DNA from: Thalassotalea hakodatensis
Lineage (GTDB): Bacteria; Pseudomonadota; Gammaproteobacteria; Enterobacterales; Alteromonadaceae
NCBI RefSeq assembly: GCF_030295995.1
Contig: NZ_AP027365.1
Location: 1,178,001-1,242,000, forward strand
Direction of reading: 5' to 3'
Length of the DNA: 64,000 bases
Shown: positions 45,409-53,631 of the stretch, piece after piece
Layout of the letters: every line of letters begins with the position of its first letter
Position numbering within the stretch: the stretch's first letter is position 1
Program-made: the position numbers and the translations under genes
The notes under the pieces: model-generated
Seen by the model: the letters and a program-made list of their open reading frames with translations, nothing else
Databases searched by the model: none
What the model was told of the DNA's origin: nothing

Positions 45409-45430
45409 TTGTCATCTTTCGGTCATATAT
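45409..45430 (+). promoter_or_regulatory. Candidate PhoB box before the PAP2 gene
   Basis: TTGTCATCTTT (45409-45419) and CGGTCATATAT (45420-45430) form two 11-base units with GTCAT cores exactly 11 bases apart. The distance to the ATG at 45451 is short, leaving only a tight fit for a -10 box (GATAAG at 45435), which weakens the call. Confidence 0.5.
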
Positions 45431-45450
45431 TCACGATAAGGTAGAGCATT

Positions 45451-45966
45451 ATGACAGTACTTGAAGCGCTATATCAGGTAGATTTACGGGTACTTCTATG
45501 GTGCAGGAAATCGCGTTATTACCCGCAATTTATCGCCTTTGTTCGGAGCCTGTCAAAAACAGGTGATGGCTATATGCAAGGCTTATTTCCCTTGGTTTAC
45601 TGGGGATATAACCCTGATTCCGGACAAACATTTCTTTTACTTGCATGCCTTACTTTTGCTTTTGAACGACCTATATATTTTTTACTAAAAAACATACTTA
45701 AAAGACGAAGACCACCAGAGGTGGTGCCTGACTTTTTTTCTCTGGTAAAAGCCGCGGACCAATTTAGTTTTCCGTCTGGACACACTATGGCAGCCTTTGC
45801 GTTAGCAGGACTTGCAACTATTCACATTGGCAGTGCTGCTTTTCCACTTTATATTTGGGCTACTTGCATTGGTATATCTCGTGTAGTGCTAGGAGTGCAC
45901 TTTCCTTCTGATATCATTGCTGGAGCATTACTTGGTAGCCTAATTGTGATAGGAGTTGTGCTTTAA
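45451..45966 (+). CDS. PAP2-family membrane phosphatase
   Basis: A 171-residue membrane protein with all three PAP2 active-site blocks: K-x6-RP in KNILKRRRP, PSGHT and SRVVLGVHFPSD. Several hydrophobic helices surround them. PAP2 enzymes remove phosphate from lipid phosphates such as phosphatidate, phosphatidylglycerol phosphate or undecaprenyl diphosphate. Its stop overlaps the start of a glycosyltransferase gene by one base, so the pair is one functional unit; phosphatidate to diacylglycerol would supply a glycolipid acceptor (inference). Confidence 0.9.
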   Translation: MTVLEALYQVDLRVLLWCRKSRYYPQFIAFVRSLSKTGDGYMQGLFPLVYWGYNPDSGQTFLLLACLTFAFERPIYFLLKNILKRRRPPEVVPDFFSLVKAADQFSFPSGHTMAAFALAGLATIHIGSAAFPLYIWATCIGISRVVLGVHFPSDIIAGALLGSLIVIGVVL

Positions 45967-46988
45967 TGAAAATCCTTTACGGTATTCAAGCGACAGGCAA
46001 TGGCCATATTTCACGGTCTCGTGTGATGGCTAAGTACTTTAACGAACGTAATATAGATGTGACGTATTTATTATCAGGGCGTGAGAAAGAAAAACTATTT
46101 GATATGGAAGTGTTTGGTGACTTTCTTTATCGGAGGGGCCTGACATTCGTTACCCATCAAGGAAAAATAGATCATTGGCGAACGATAAAAACCAATAATA
46201 TTATTGAATTTGTCAATGATATTCGCACACTTGATGTAAAGCAGTACGATTTAGTGATCACTGATTTTGAACCTATCACCGCCTGGGCTGCTAAATTATC
46301 TGGTGTAAAATCATTAGCGATTGGCCATCAATATGCCTTTGGTGAAAACACTCCGATTACGGGTGGCAATGTATTAGCAAGTGGTATTTTAAAGTACTTT
46401 GCACCAGCAAAACAGTCGATAGGGCTACATTGGGCTCGTTACAATAATAACGTATTGCCGCCTATTATTGATGTTAGGTTAACACGTTCGGCACAAAAAG
46501 GGCCGGTATTAGTGTATTTACCGTTTGAAGATCAACAAACGGTTCTGAAAATGTTAAACAGCGTTACAGCGTACCAGTTCGTTCAATACTCTCAAGAGTT
46601 AACAGATAGTGAACAAGCAAATGTGCAAACGCGAACAACGAGTTATCAAGGGTTCAAAGAAGATTTAAAGCGTGCAAGTGCAGTCATTTGTAATAGCGGC
46701 TTTGAATTAAATAGCGAATGTATTCATTTAGGCATTCCTATTCTTACTAAACCCATCGCTGGACAAATGGAGCAAGAATCGAATGCGCTGGCATTAGAAC
46801 AGCTTGGTTATGGTAAAGCGGTTAGTGCGCTTTCGAGTACAGTCGTTGAACAATGGTTAGTGAATTTACCACCACAAACACGAACTACCTTTCCAGATGT
46901 TGCTCAATTAATTGTCAATTGGTTATCGCAAGACAATGCGAACCACACTATTGATGACTTTACTGCTCAAGTATGGAAGCAGCATTAA
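45966..46988 (+). CDS. MJ1255/VC2487-family glycosyltransferase
   Basis: A 340-residue GT-B-like protein: MKILYGIQATGNGHISRSRVMA (glycine-rich loop of the acceptor domain), DLVITDFEPITAWAAKL, and in the donor domain VICNSGFELNSECIHLGIPIL with KPIAGQMEQESNALALEQLGYG. This matches the MJ1255/VC2487 family, related to MurG and diacylglycerol glycosyltransferases. Substrates are unknown. Translational coupling to a PAP2 phosphatase suggests a lipid acceptor. Confidence 0.85.
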   Translation: MKILYGIQATGNGHISRSRVMAKYFNERNIDVTYLLSGREKEKLFDMEVFGDFLYRRGLTFVTHQGKIDHWRTIKTNNIIEFVNDIRTLDVKQYDLVITDFEPITAWAAKLSGVKSLAIGHQYAFGENTPITGGNVLASGILKYFAPAKQSIGLHWARYNNNVLPPIIDVRLTRSAQKGPVLVYLPFEDQQTVLKMLNSVTAYQFVQYSQELTDSEQANVQTRTTSYQGFKEDLKRASAVICNSGFELNSECIHLGIPILTKPIAGQMEQESNALALEQLGYGKAVSALSSTVVEQWLVNLPPQTRTTFPDVAQLIVNWLSQDNANHTIDDFTAQVWKQH

Positions 46989-47155
46989 GCGTTAATACAC
47001 TAACGTGCATTACTGTCTTCGGTAGACTCTTTCACTTTATCTTCGTTGAATGAAACATTTATTTACAGCTTATTTGAGCGTAAAATTTGTGTTTTGGTGT
47101 GCTGGTGATGTATAACACTAATTATTCGCTAATCACTATTCATGGATAAAACACG

Positions 47156-47515
47156 ATGACAACTCAATGGCAGGCTGATAAGCCTATCTATTTGCAGTTA
47201 TATCAGCAAGTAGTTGGACGAATTCTTGATGGATATATTCAAGAAGGGGAAGCACTTCCTTCTGTGAGAAAGGTAGCTGCACAGTATCAAGTTAATCCAA
47301 TGACCATTTCAAAGGCATATCAAATGTTGCAGGATGAAAACATTGTTGAGAAACAACGAGGTAAAGGGCTTTATGTTAAAGCTGGCGCTCAAGAAACCAT
47401 GCTTGTACGGGAACGTGAAGTGTTTTTACAAGAGCAATGGCCTGAGATATTACAACAAATAAAACGATTAAAACTTAAACCCGAATCATTGTTAACCACG
47501 GGGGACTCACTATGA
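47156..47515 (+). CDS. GntR-family regulator, YtrA type
   Basis: A 119-residue short GntR regulator: QWQADKPIYLQLYQQVVGRI, EGEALPSVRKVAAQYQVNPMTISKAYQMLQDENIVEKQRGKGLYV, then a short helical tail. YtrA-type regulators lack a large ligand domain and repress ABC exporter operons in which they lie. It overlaps the following ATPase gene by four bases. Confidence 0.93.
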   Translation: MTTQWQADKPIYLQLYQQVVGRILDGYIQEGEALPSVRKVAAQYQVNPMTISKAYQMLQDENIVEKQRGKGLYVKAGAQETMLVREREVFLQEQWPEILQQIKRLKLKPESLLTTGDSL

Positions 47516-48369
47516 GTGCGGTAGTGTCACTAAAACAAGTATCAAAGTGTTATAAAAATACGAAAGTTGTTGATAATGTAGATTTAACTGTTGAAAAAGG
47601 ACAGATCCTCGGTTTAGTTGGGCCTAATGGAGCAGGTAAAACTACCTGCTTACAGGCAATGTTGGGGCTAATTTCTTACCAAGGAGAAATTGACATTCTC
47701 GGTTTCGAACCCAGAAAGAACCGCGCGAAAATGCTAGAAAACGTCGCTTATATTGCTGATGTAGCAGTGCTGCCAAAATGGTTAACTGCAGCACAAGCGA
47801 TTAAATATATGGCGGGGGTTCATCCAAGGTTTAATGCAGATAAAGCGCGTACTTTTTTATCTAAAACAAATATTAATGAGTCAAGCAAAGTAGGTACATT
47901 GTCTAAAGGCATGATAACGCAACTACATTTGGCATTGATTTTAGCGTTAGATGTATCGGTGCTTATCTTAGATGAGCCAACTCTCGGTCTAGACATTTTA
48001 ACGAGACGTCAATTTTATAGTCACTTACTCGAAGACTTTTACTCCGAAGAGAAAGCGATTGTCGTGACAACACACCAAATAGAAGAAATTGAGCACATTT
48101 TAACGGATGTTGCTTTTATTCAAGATGGCAACATTATTATTGCAGAAAGTGTTGAACAGATTAAAGACAGGTTTAAGCTTGTTGCTGTTTCTGATGAATG
48201 CCAAGAGCTGGCATCTTCTATGTTGCCGTTATGTACGAATCGTTTAATGGGGATCACAACCATGTTATTTGATCAGCACTCACGGGAACAGCTGGAAGCA
48301 GTTGGAAAAGTATCATCGCCAAGCTTAGCGGATATTTTTGTAGGCGTAATGGCCAAGGAGGTGTACTAA
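47512..48369 (+). CDS. ABC transporter ATP-binding protein
   Basis: A 285-residue ATPase: Walker A VGPNGAGKTT, Walker B VLILDEPTLGLD and the switch histidine in TTHQIEE. The signature reads LSKGMITQ rather than LSGGQ, a variation usual in this exporter group. It pairs with the permease that follows (one-base overlap). The YtrA-regulated class exports peptides, antibiotics or other envelope-active compounds; no substrate can be assigned. Confidence 0.92.
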   Translation: MSAVVSLKQVSKCYKNTKVVDNVDLTVEKGQILGLVGPNGAGKTTCLQAMLGLISYQGEIDILGFEPRKNRAKMLENVAYIADVAVLPKWLTAAQAIKYMAGVHPRFNADKARTFLSKTNINESSKVGTLSKGMITQLHLALILALDVSVLILDEPTLGLDILTRRQFYSHLLEDFYSEEKAIVVTTHQIEEIEHILTDVAFIQDGNIIIAESVEQIKDRFKLVAVSDECQELASSMLPLCTNRLMGITTMLFDQHSREQLEAVGKVSSPSLADIFVGVMAKEVY

Positions 48370-49259
48370 TGAACATGCACTCTTTACAAATGAATATACA
48401 AAAAGAATTATGGGAATATAAAAGAATATTTGTATGGTTGCCGGTAATTCTAGCTTCGCTAATAGTATTGATACCAGTGCTTAATTATATTCTCGGAGAC
48501 GGCTTACCAATTAACTGGCAGCAACAGCTGAACAGAATTAGCCAACAGCAAGATAACATGTTGTTTTCGCAAATAGTGTTTGGTTTTATTTCTGCATTAT
48601 TTGCTCCTTTTATGATTGTTGCGTTTATTGTGCAACTTTATTATTTCACCGCATGTTTTTTCGATGAAAGACGAGATTTATCTATCGTTTTTTGGCGTTC
48701 ATTGCCAGTACCAGACAGCCAAACCGTCGGTGTTAAATTGCTTGTTGGTGCGATTATTTTACCTGCCATTTTTATGTTAGCAGCAACGATAGTGTTATTG
48801 TTATTTGTGTTAGTAGCATTGATTGTATGTACGGTCTTATCTGTTAGTCAAGATATTGATATATGGGGCTTATGGTTTTCAGGTGAATGGCTCAGTAATT
48901 TTCTTATTACTTGGAGCAGTTTGTTACCGCTTAGCCTGTGGTTGTTACCTGTTTATACTTGGTTAATGTTGACGTCTATATATGCTAAAAAAGCCCCCTT
49001 TTTATTGGCGATTTTACCCGTTACTATTTTAGTGATCGTTGAAGCAATTATTGTTGAATATTTCAATTTAGCTTCACCGTATTTTACTGTGATGCTTGTC
49101 AATTATTTTGACTTTTCTAACGCTATAACCGGTCAATATACATCCATCTCAGCTGTTCCGATTAACGCAATAATGAGTAAGGTAACTGTGGGAACATTTG
49201 TGTTAGGCGGAAGCTTTATTTATGCCACTTATTGGTTGAGGGTAAATAGAGGCCAATAA
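48369..49259 (+). CDS. ABC transporter permease
   Basis: A 296-residue membrane protein with about six hydrophobic helices (near 25-45, 70-92, 130-160, 180-205, 215-235 and 270-288) and no catalytic motifs. The N-terminus NIQKELWEYKRIFVWLP is characteristic of ABC-2-like permeases. It overlaps the ATPase gene and is closed by a terminator. Confidence 0.88.
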   Translation: MNMHSLQMNIQKELWEYKRIFVWLPVILASLIVLIPVLNYILGDGLPINWQQQLNRISQQQDNMLFSQIVFGFISALFAPFMIVAFIVQLYYFTACFFDERRDLSIVFWRSLPVPDSQTVGVKLLVGAIILPAIFMLAATIVLLLFVLVALIVCTVLSVSQDIDIWGLWFSGEWLSNFLITWSSLLPLSLWLLPVYTWLMLTSIYAKKAPFLLAILPVTILVIVEAIIVEYFNLASPYFTVMLVNYFDFSNAITGQYTSISAVPINAIMSKVTVGTFVLGGSFIYATYWLRVNRGQ

Positions 49260-49281
49260 GTCACAAATATGTGTAAACCTC

Positions 49282-49328
49282 TTAGTAGTGACAACGTCGT
49301 AAAGTTTATTGTCACTACTAAATTTTTT
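49282..49328. terminator. Terminator of the GntR/ABC operon
   Basis: Perfect 13-base arms (49282-49294 and 49309-49321, arm TTAGTAGTGACAA) with a 14-base loop and a T run at 49323-49328. It lies between convergent genes. Confidence 0.88.
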
Positions 49329-49341
49329 ATGAAAAAGGCAC

Positions 49342-49632
49342 TTAAAAGTTACTGCAATTCGTGCCATTACCTTTGCGTGATGCCCCTAAAATTTTATTCT
49401 GCCTATCGATCATAAAAGTTAAAGAACAATAATTAGCTGCTTTATGTAATGCTGTTGCGCCATCATATTCAATGACTTTATTGCCATCTTCGAGTTTTAG
49501 GAATGTTTGAGGTGTGCCATATTCTTCAATTAATGTACCGAGTGATTCTCCGTGCCAATGTGACACATCTCCGTTTGATGCACATGAAGCAACGAATATC
49601 ATGAAAAAACTACTTACTACTCTATTTTTCAT
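49342..49632 (-). CDS. Small outer-membrane-type lipoprotein
   Basis: From the ATG at 49632 the signal peptide MKNRVVSSFFMIFVASC ends in a lipobox-like V-A-S-C, so lipid attachment at that Cys is expected. The 80-residue mature part contains WHGESLGTLIEEYGTPQTF and GNKVIEYDG, a pattern like SmpA/OmlA-type small lipoproteins, plus two further Cys that could form a disulfide. The function is unknown. Residue after the Cys is Ala, which favours outer-membrane sorting. Confidence 0.75.
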   Translation of the reverse strand: MKNRVVSSFFMIFVASCASNGDVSHWHGESLGTLIEEYGTPQTFLKLEDGNKVIEYDGATALHKAANYCSLTFMIDRQNKILGASRKGNGTNCSNF

Positions 49633-49765
49633 TGTATTACTCTTGATATTAGCCACTAAAGGATTTGATTATAAAATAAACAGGTACGACTTGTAAATTA
49701 TATGTATGAATATTTCATAGTGTGTATGGTTCGAAATGTTCACTTTACTGAACATAATTAAAATC

Positions 49766-49893
49766 GCGTTTAGCTGAATACAAAGGGCAGGTTTTTTGTC
49801 ATTTATACGTCGTTATTGCTATTTCATGTGGAATAACCACCTATTAATCGCAATGCCTTGTCTAAATACCAATAAACTGCTGTAAAAATACAT
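49766..49893. repeat. Truncated copy of the main inverted-repeat family
   Basis: CGTTTAGCTGAA, then AAAGGGCAG, GTCATTTATACGTCGTTATT and the hairpin GTGG-AATAA-CCAC match the right half of the copy interrupted at 61525-63076, in the same order. Both outer ends are missing. The 318-base gap has no credible gene. Confidence 0.75.
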
Positions 49894-49974
49894 GCGAAAG
49901 TAGACTTTGTTTCTGAGGGAAGCACAGCGATTAATACATATTAACCGCTGTTTTCTGCGGGTGATGATTTTTTG

Positions 49975-50706
49975 TTATTTAACAAACATCCAGATACCAG
50001 CACTGATCATAAATAGGTTTTCAGTGAGAGAAATAAAACCTAGTGGTACGTTACTATCTCCACCGACACATGCGCATTTTAACTCACGTTTATCAATATA
50101 CACTGCTTTTATAACTGAAATTGCACCAATACCACCAATCAATAATGAAAAAGGCGCAACGCTATAAGCGGGTAAACCAGCAATCATTCCAATACCAACA
50201 TAGGCCTCTATAAAGGGATAAGCATAGGCATATCTCACTACTTTCATGCCAACAAGATCATAAGTAATAAATGAATTAGTAAAACTAAATAAATCTTGCA
50301 GTTTTTGTATTGCCAAAGCCGACATGGTTAATGCCACAAATAATTCAAGGGTGTATATTGATATCAAGCTAAATCCAGCTGAGAAACTAAACGCTAAACT
50401 TAATAATAAGGTGATGGAAAAAATCGCAATTACCGGTGTATAACTGGTACCCTGTTGATCTGCTTGTGCTTTATTAAAATAACTGCGCAATTCATCATAT
50501 CCCCCTATGCGTGTATTTTGAATGAAAGTTTGTGGGGTGGTGTCTACGCTATGTTGCTTTTTAAATGAGTCTGTTTGTTCTCGAGACGTTAATAAATGGT
50601 CTGCAACGTTATATCCTTCTCGCTCTAATAAATCTTTTGATTTTAAACCAAATGGACATATGTGCTCTTCGGTAGCCATTCTAAAAAGTTGTGCAGACTT
50701 ACTCAC
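49975..50706 (-). CDS. Glutaredoxin-like/MauE fusion membrane protein
   Basis: The GTG at 50706 is fixed by AAGGAG six bases upstream. Residues about 8-75 are glutaredoxin-like (HICPFGLKSKDLL, TTPQTFI, IGGYDEL), but the active site reads C-P-F-G with one Cys. The rest is a MauE/DoxX-like four-helix membrane domain with a conserved CACVGGDSNVPLGFISLTEN loop holding two Cys. MauE-type proteins take part in disulfide chemistry in the envelope; the fused glutaredoxin domain suggests electron or thiol transfer to the membrane Cys pair. The fusion partner order and the loss of the second active-site Cys are the notable points. Confidence 0.82.
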   Translation of the reverse strand: MSKSAQLFRMATEEHICPFGLKSKDLLEREGYNVADHLLTSREQTDSFKKQHSVDTTPQTFIQNTRIGGYDELRSYFNKAQADQQGTSYTPVIAIFSITLLLSLAFSFSAGFSLISIYTLELFVALTMSALAIQKLQDLFSFTNSFITYDLVGMKVVRYAYAYPFIEAYVGIGMIAGLPAYSVAPFSLLIGGIGAISVIKAVYIDKRELKCACVGGDSNVPLGFISLTENLFMISAGIWMFVK

Positions 50707-50931
50707 TATACGCTCCTTATTTACTAGCATGTAACAGAAATAAATAGACTTTGCTCTTGAGTATGGCTAATAATTACTATTCGTAAAGCCGTTGTACTGG
50801 AATAGCTTGTAAAAAGTGAAGATGACAATAGAGCATGTGGACGCTTGATAAAAGCTGACGTGGTCCTACTTCATAGGCATTCAGTGATAATATTACAGTT
50901 GAAGGTTTGCATGTCTGTTACGTTAATCGTG

Positions 50932-51126
50932 TTAATTGGTTAAAAAGTCGCGATAATTTTTAACACCAAAATATCGAATAGACTTTTTAACCTTTACTTG
51001 CTTCGCAATGAGTAAATCACCACAGTAAATTTTAACCACTTGCTTATCACCATTACTGTCTGTGTCGTATTGGTGTTGAGTATTAAGCCTGAGGTTATCA
51101 AACTCAGTTTTCATGATTAATTTCAT
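50932..51126 (-). CDS. Small hypothetical protein
   Basis: A 64-residue polar protein with YDTDSNGDKQVVKIYCGDLLIAKQVKVKKSI. No family recognised. It lies five bases downstream of the PspB-like gene, in the same orientation, which supports a real gene. An internal ATG four codons later is an alternative start. Confidence 0.5.
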   Translation of the reverse strand: MKLIMKTEFDNLRLNTQHQYDTDSNGDKQVVKIYCGDLLIAKQVKVKKSIRYFGVKNYRDFLTN

Positions 51127-51131
51127 GGTTG

Positions 51132-51374
51132 TTACAGTTTTTCTATTTCTTGACTAACTTGGTAGCCCTGATCAGTCACGATCTTTTCTAGAACTTGTAC
51201 ACGTTCTTCCAAGGATAACACTTGCTTTTTTAACGAAATATTTTGCTCATGCGCTTTATTATTACTATTTAGCGTACGTTCTTTAAAGGCTATATGCTTT
51301 TTATACATATCATACAGTACGCTAAAGCCCACAGATATAAGTACAATAAGCACAACCATTGTAGTACCTGTCAT
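51132..51374 (-). CDS. PspB-like small membrane protein
   Basis: An 80-residue protein with one N-terminal transmembrane helix (MTGTTMVVLIVLISVGFSVL) and a coiled-coil cytoplasmic tail ending LEERVQVLEKIVTDQGYQV, similar to the tail of the stress sensor PspB (RI.TLE.IL). PspB normally works with PspC and PspA, which are not present here, so the assignment is structural rather than functional. Confidence 0.6.
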   Translation of the reverse strand: MTGTTMVVLIVLISVGFSVLYDMYKKHIAFKERTLNSNNKAHEQNISLKKQVLSLEERVQVLEKIVTDQGYQVSQEIEKL

Positions 51375-51385
51375 ATTAACTCTCC

Positions 51386-52360
51386 TTAACTGATCAGCGA
51401 TTGCAACTCTTGCTTCGCTAGATAGTTTTCCATGGTAGAACGTAATAATTTATATAACAATATTGAACCATCAATTTCTTCTTTTCGATTGGTTAAACTT
51501 TCAATATTCAGACCAAGTGGTAATTGATAAGGTAAAACGGCATCTAATATTTGGTGTAAACTATTAGTACAAATGCGAATAGACTCATATAGTGGTTTTT
51601 CGGCATTTAAAATACGTAGGCTGGTAGCTTCTGGAACGCTAACGCCTAACCAATCAATAAATTCTAAGGTTTTCTCACTGCCACAAGGTGAAAACGTTAA
51701 GATAATTCGTTGAGGTTTTAGACCTAACTTTTTACATTCGATCGCGTAGCGAGTGAGCATATCAATGGTGGCTTGAGGATCATAGATCGCCTGTGATATA
51801 AAGAAATTACAGCCTTGTTTATGTTTTTCAATCAATCGTTCATGCTCATTGCCTTTACTCGCATGGCGTTCAGCAATTGTTACACCACCGATAAAAAAGT
51901 CATGTTGGTTTTCAACAAGCGTTTTATAAGCCGTTTGTAGCGGTAGTGATACTTGATTGTGGCTTGAAGGACTTCCTACTAGCACAACGTCTGTAATACC
52001 AAATCGTTGCCATGCTTCATCTGCCCAAGTATTAAAATCATCAGCATTTGATTGCACAACACTTTTATAAGTGATCACTGGTCGTGATGATTTTTGATTC
52101 AATAATGCAGAATAATGCCGTGGGTCATGTGTTGATTTAAATGGGAACGGCCTTGGTTTATTAGTGCGCGAATCTTCATTTTGAATATCGTAAACAATCA
52201 AGCCATCAAAGTCGATATCGCTAACTCGTTCAAGTAATTTTCCGGCTATTTCATCGACTTTTTCAACGGGCGTATCACTTTTAGGAGGGGTAGTACCAAT
52301 AAAGTAAACGCCACGCCTGATATCGTTATACCTTGCTCTTAATTCTGAACCTTGTTCCAC
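51386..52360 (-). CDS. Methylenetetrahydrofolate reductase-fold protein
   Basis: A 324-residue TIM-barrel protein of the MTHFR superfamily: DIDFDGLIVYDIQNEDSR near residue 50, VVLVGSPSSH, FFIGGVTIAERHASKGNEHERL and CNFFISQAIYD. The normal MetF enzyme reduces methylene-THF to methyl-THF with FAD. This protein differs from MetF in its N-terminus and loops, so it is a paralogous family; its reaction is uncertain. Confidence 0.8.
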   Translation of the reverse strand: MEQGSELRARYNDIRRGVYFIGTTPPKSDTPVEKVDEIAGKLLERVSDIDFDGLIVYDIQNEDSRTNKPRPFPFKSTHDPRHYSALLNQKSSRPVITYKSVVQSNADDFNTWADEAWQRFGITDVVLVGSPSSHNQVSLPLQTAYKTLVENQHDFFIGGVTIAERHASKGNEHERLIEKHKQGCNFFISQAIYDPQATIDMLTRYAIECKKLGLKPQRIILTFSPCGSEKTLEFIDWLGVSVPEATSLRILNAEKPLYESIRICTNSLHQILDAVLPYQLPLGLNIESLTNRKEEIDGSILLYKLLRSTMENYLAKQELQSLIS

Positions 52361-52469
52361 TGTTATATTCTTCTTAACCTAATTTGAGAGTAATCATACC
52401 GATTTTTTGGTTAAAAATCTTCGCTAACACTAGCTCGAATTGTGATAATTTATCGCAAATTTTTCGTAT

Positions 52470-52492
52470 GGGTATGAGAAAAATTCATACCC
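52470..52492. terminator. Hairpin after dusC
   Basis: Arms GGGTATGA (52470-52477) and TCATACCC (52485-52492) form a perfect 8-base stem a few bases after the dusC stop. There is no long T run on the minus strand, so it may be a weak terminator or an mRNA 3' end structure. Confidence 0.5.
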
Positions 52493-52498
52493 GTGCAT

Positions 52499-53473
52499 TT
52501 ATGGATATTTATTTTGGGCATCAAGTGAGGTGAGTGTGGAAATTTCTGCTAGTATTTCGTGCTTTTGTGTCAACGTTTTTATTCGTTGAAAAAGGCTTTC
52601 TGCTTGCGGGTATTGCAATTTCAAATAGCGGAGCCATTGTTTTAATCGACTCGAAAAATAAAAGCTTTTATCACCGCTTAACTCTAATTGGGCATAGTGT
52701 TGTAGTAAGCGACTCAGTGCTTGCCAAGACATTTTATCTTCTGTGCCCTTTATTACATTCGCCAAATTAGGCATGGCAAGCGCACCTCGGCCTAGCATTA
52801 AATGTTGGGTTTTTGCTTCTACCATGCATTGTTGTGCTGAGTCTACATCCCATATTTCACCATTTGCGTAAATTGTCATATCGTGACTGTTGGTTAATTT
52901 ACCAATATGTTGCCAATAAGCTGGTGGTCTGTAACCGTCTTTTTTGGTGCGTGCATGAATGGTTAATTCGTTTGCGCCAGCTTGGGCAACAGCTGAAACC
53001 ACTTCTTCAAAAAGCATTGTGTCTTCGAAACCTAAACGAATTTTAGCTGATACGGTTTGAGAAGAGGGTACCGCACTTCTAACGGCAGAAACTATTTGAT
53101 GAATGGTCTCCGGCGATTTTAATAACACTGCGCCGCCTTTACTTTTATTAACCGTTTTTGCAGGGCAACCGAAATTTAAATCAACACCTTGCGAACCAAG
53201 CTCAATAGCGCGTTTGGCATTTTCTGCCATCCACATGGCATGTTGACCTAGTAATTGAATGCGTACAGGTGTGCCATTAGAAGTTGTACCTTTATTACGT
53301 AATTCTGGCGACAGTTTGTGATAAATATGACGTGGTACTAACCCTTGTACTACTCTAACAAACTCAGTGATACATAGATCATAGGCATTAATGGAGGTAA
53401 GCAATTCTCGCATTAGCGCATCTGCAACACCTTCCATTGGCGCAAGTGTTATTTTTTTTACGTTATTATTCAT
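52499..53473 (-). CDS. dusC: tRNA-dihydrouridine(16) synthase
   Basis: An FMN-dependent enzyme reducing U16 of tRNA. The 324-residue protein has LAPMEGVADALMRELL, CITEFVRVVQGLVPRHIYHKLSPEL (the DusC type), LNFGCPAKTVNKSKGGAVLL with the catalytic Cys, and HARTKKDGYRPPAYW. The ATG at 53473 (MNNNVKKITLAPMEG) is used; an upstream ATG at 53503 would add ten residues. Confidence 0.93.
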   Translation of the reverse strand: MNNNVKKITLAPMEGVADALMRELLTSINAYDLCITEFVRVVQGLVPRHIYHKLSPELRNKGTTSNGTPVRIQLLGQHAMWMAENAKRAIELGSQGVDLNFGCPAKTVNKSKGGAVLLKSPETIHQIVSAVRSAVPSSQTVSAKIRLGFEDTMLFEEVVSAVAQAGANELTIHARTKKDGYRPPAYWQHIGKLTNSHDMTIYANGEIWDVDSAQQCMVEAKTQHLMLGRGALAMPNLANVIKGTEDKMSWQALSRLLQHYAQLELSGDKSFYFSSRLKQWLRYLKLQYPQAESLFQRIKTLTQKHEILAEISTLTSLDAQNKYP

Positions 53474-53631
53474 AAATATATAGATACAACTTTGGCTAGA
53501 CAAATCTTACTTTCTCGCCTAGCTTAAAAAAAGCAATATTTGTTGAAATTAAATGAAATAGTTCAGGTCTTCTTAAATAGAGCTGATCGTAAGATATGGT
53601 ATCTATTTTTATATAATAAAGGAAAGATAAG

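Noticed and set aside
53612-53617. TATAAT just before the CGEG peptide gene as a promoter
   Set aside because: It would place transcription start at the ribosome site itself and there is no -35 box at the right distance.
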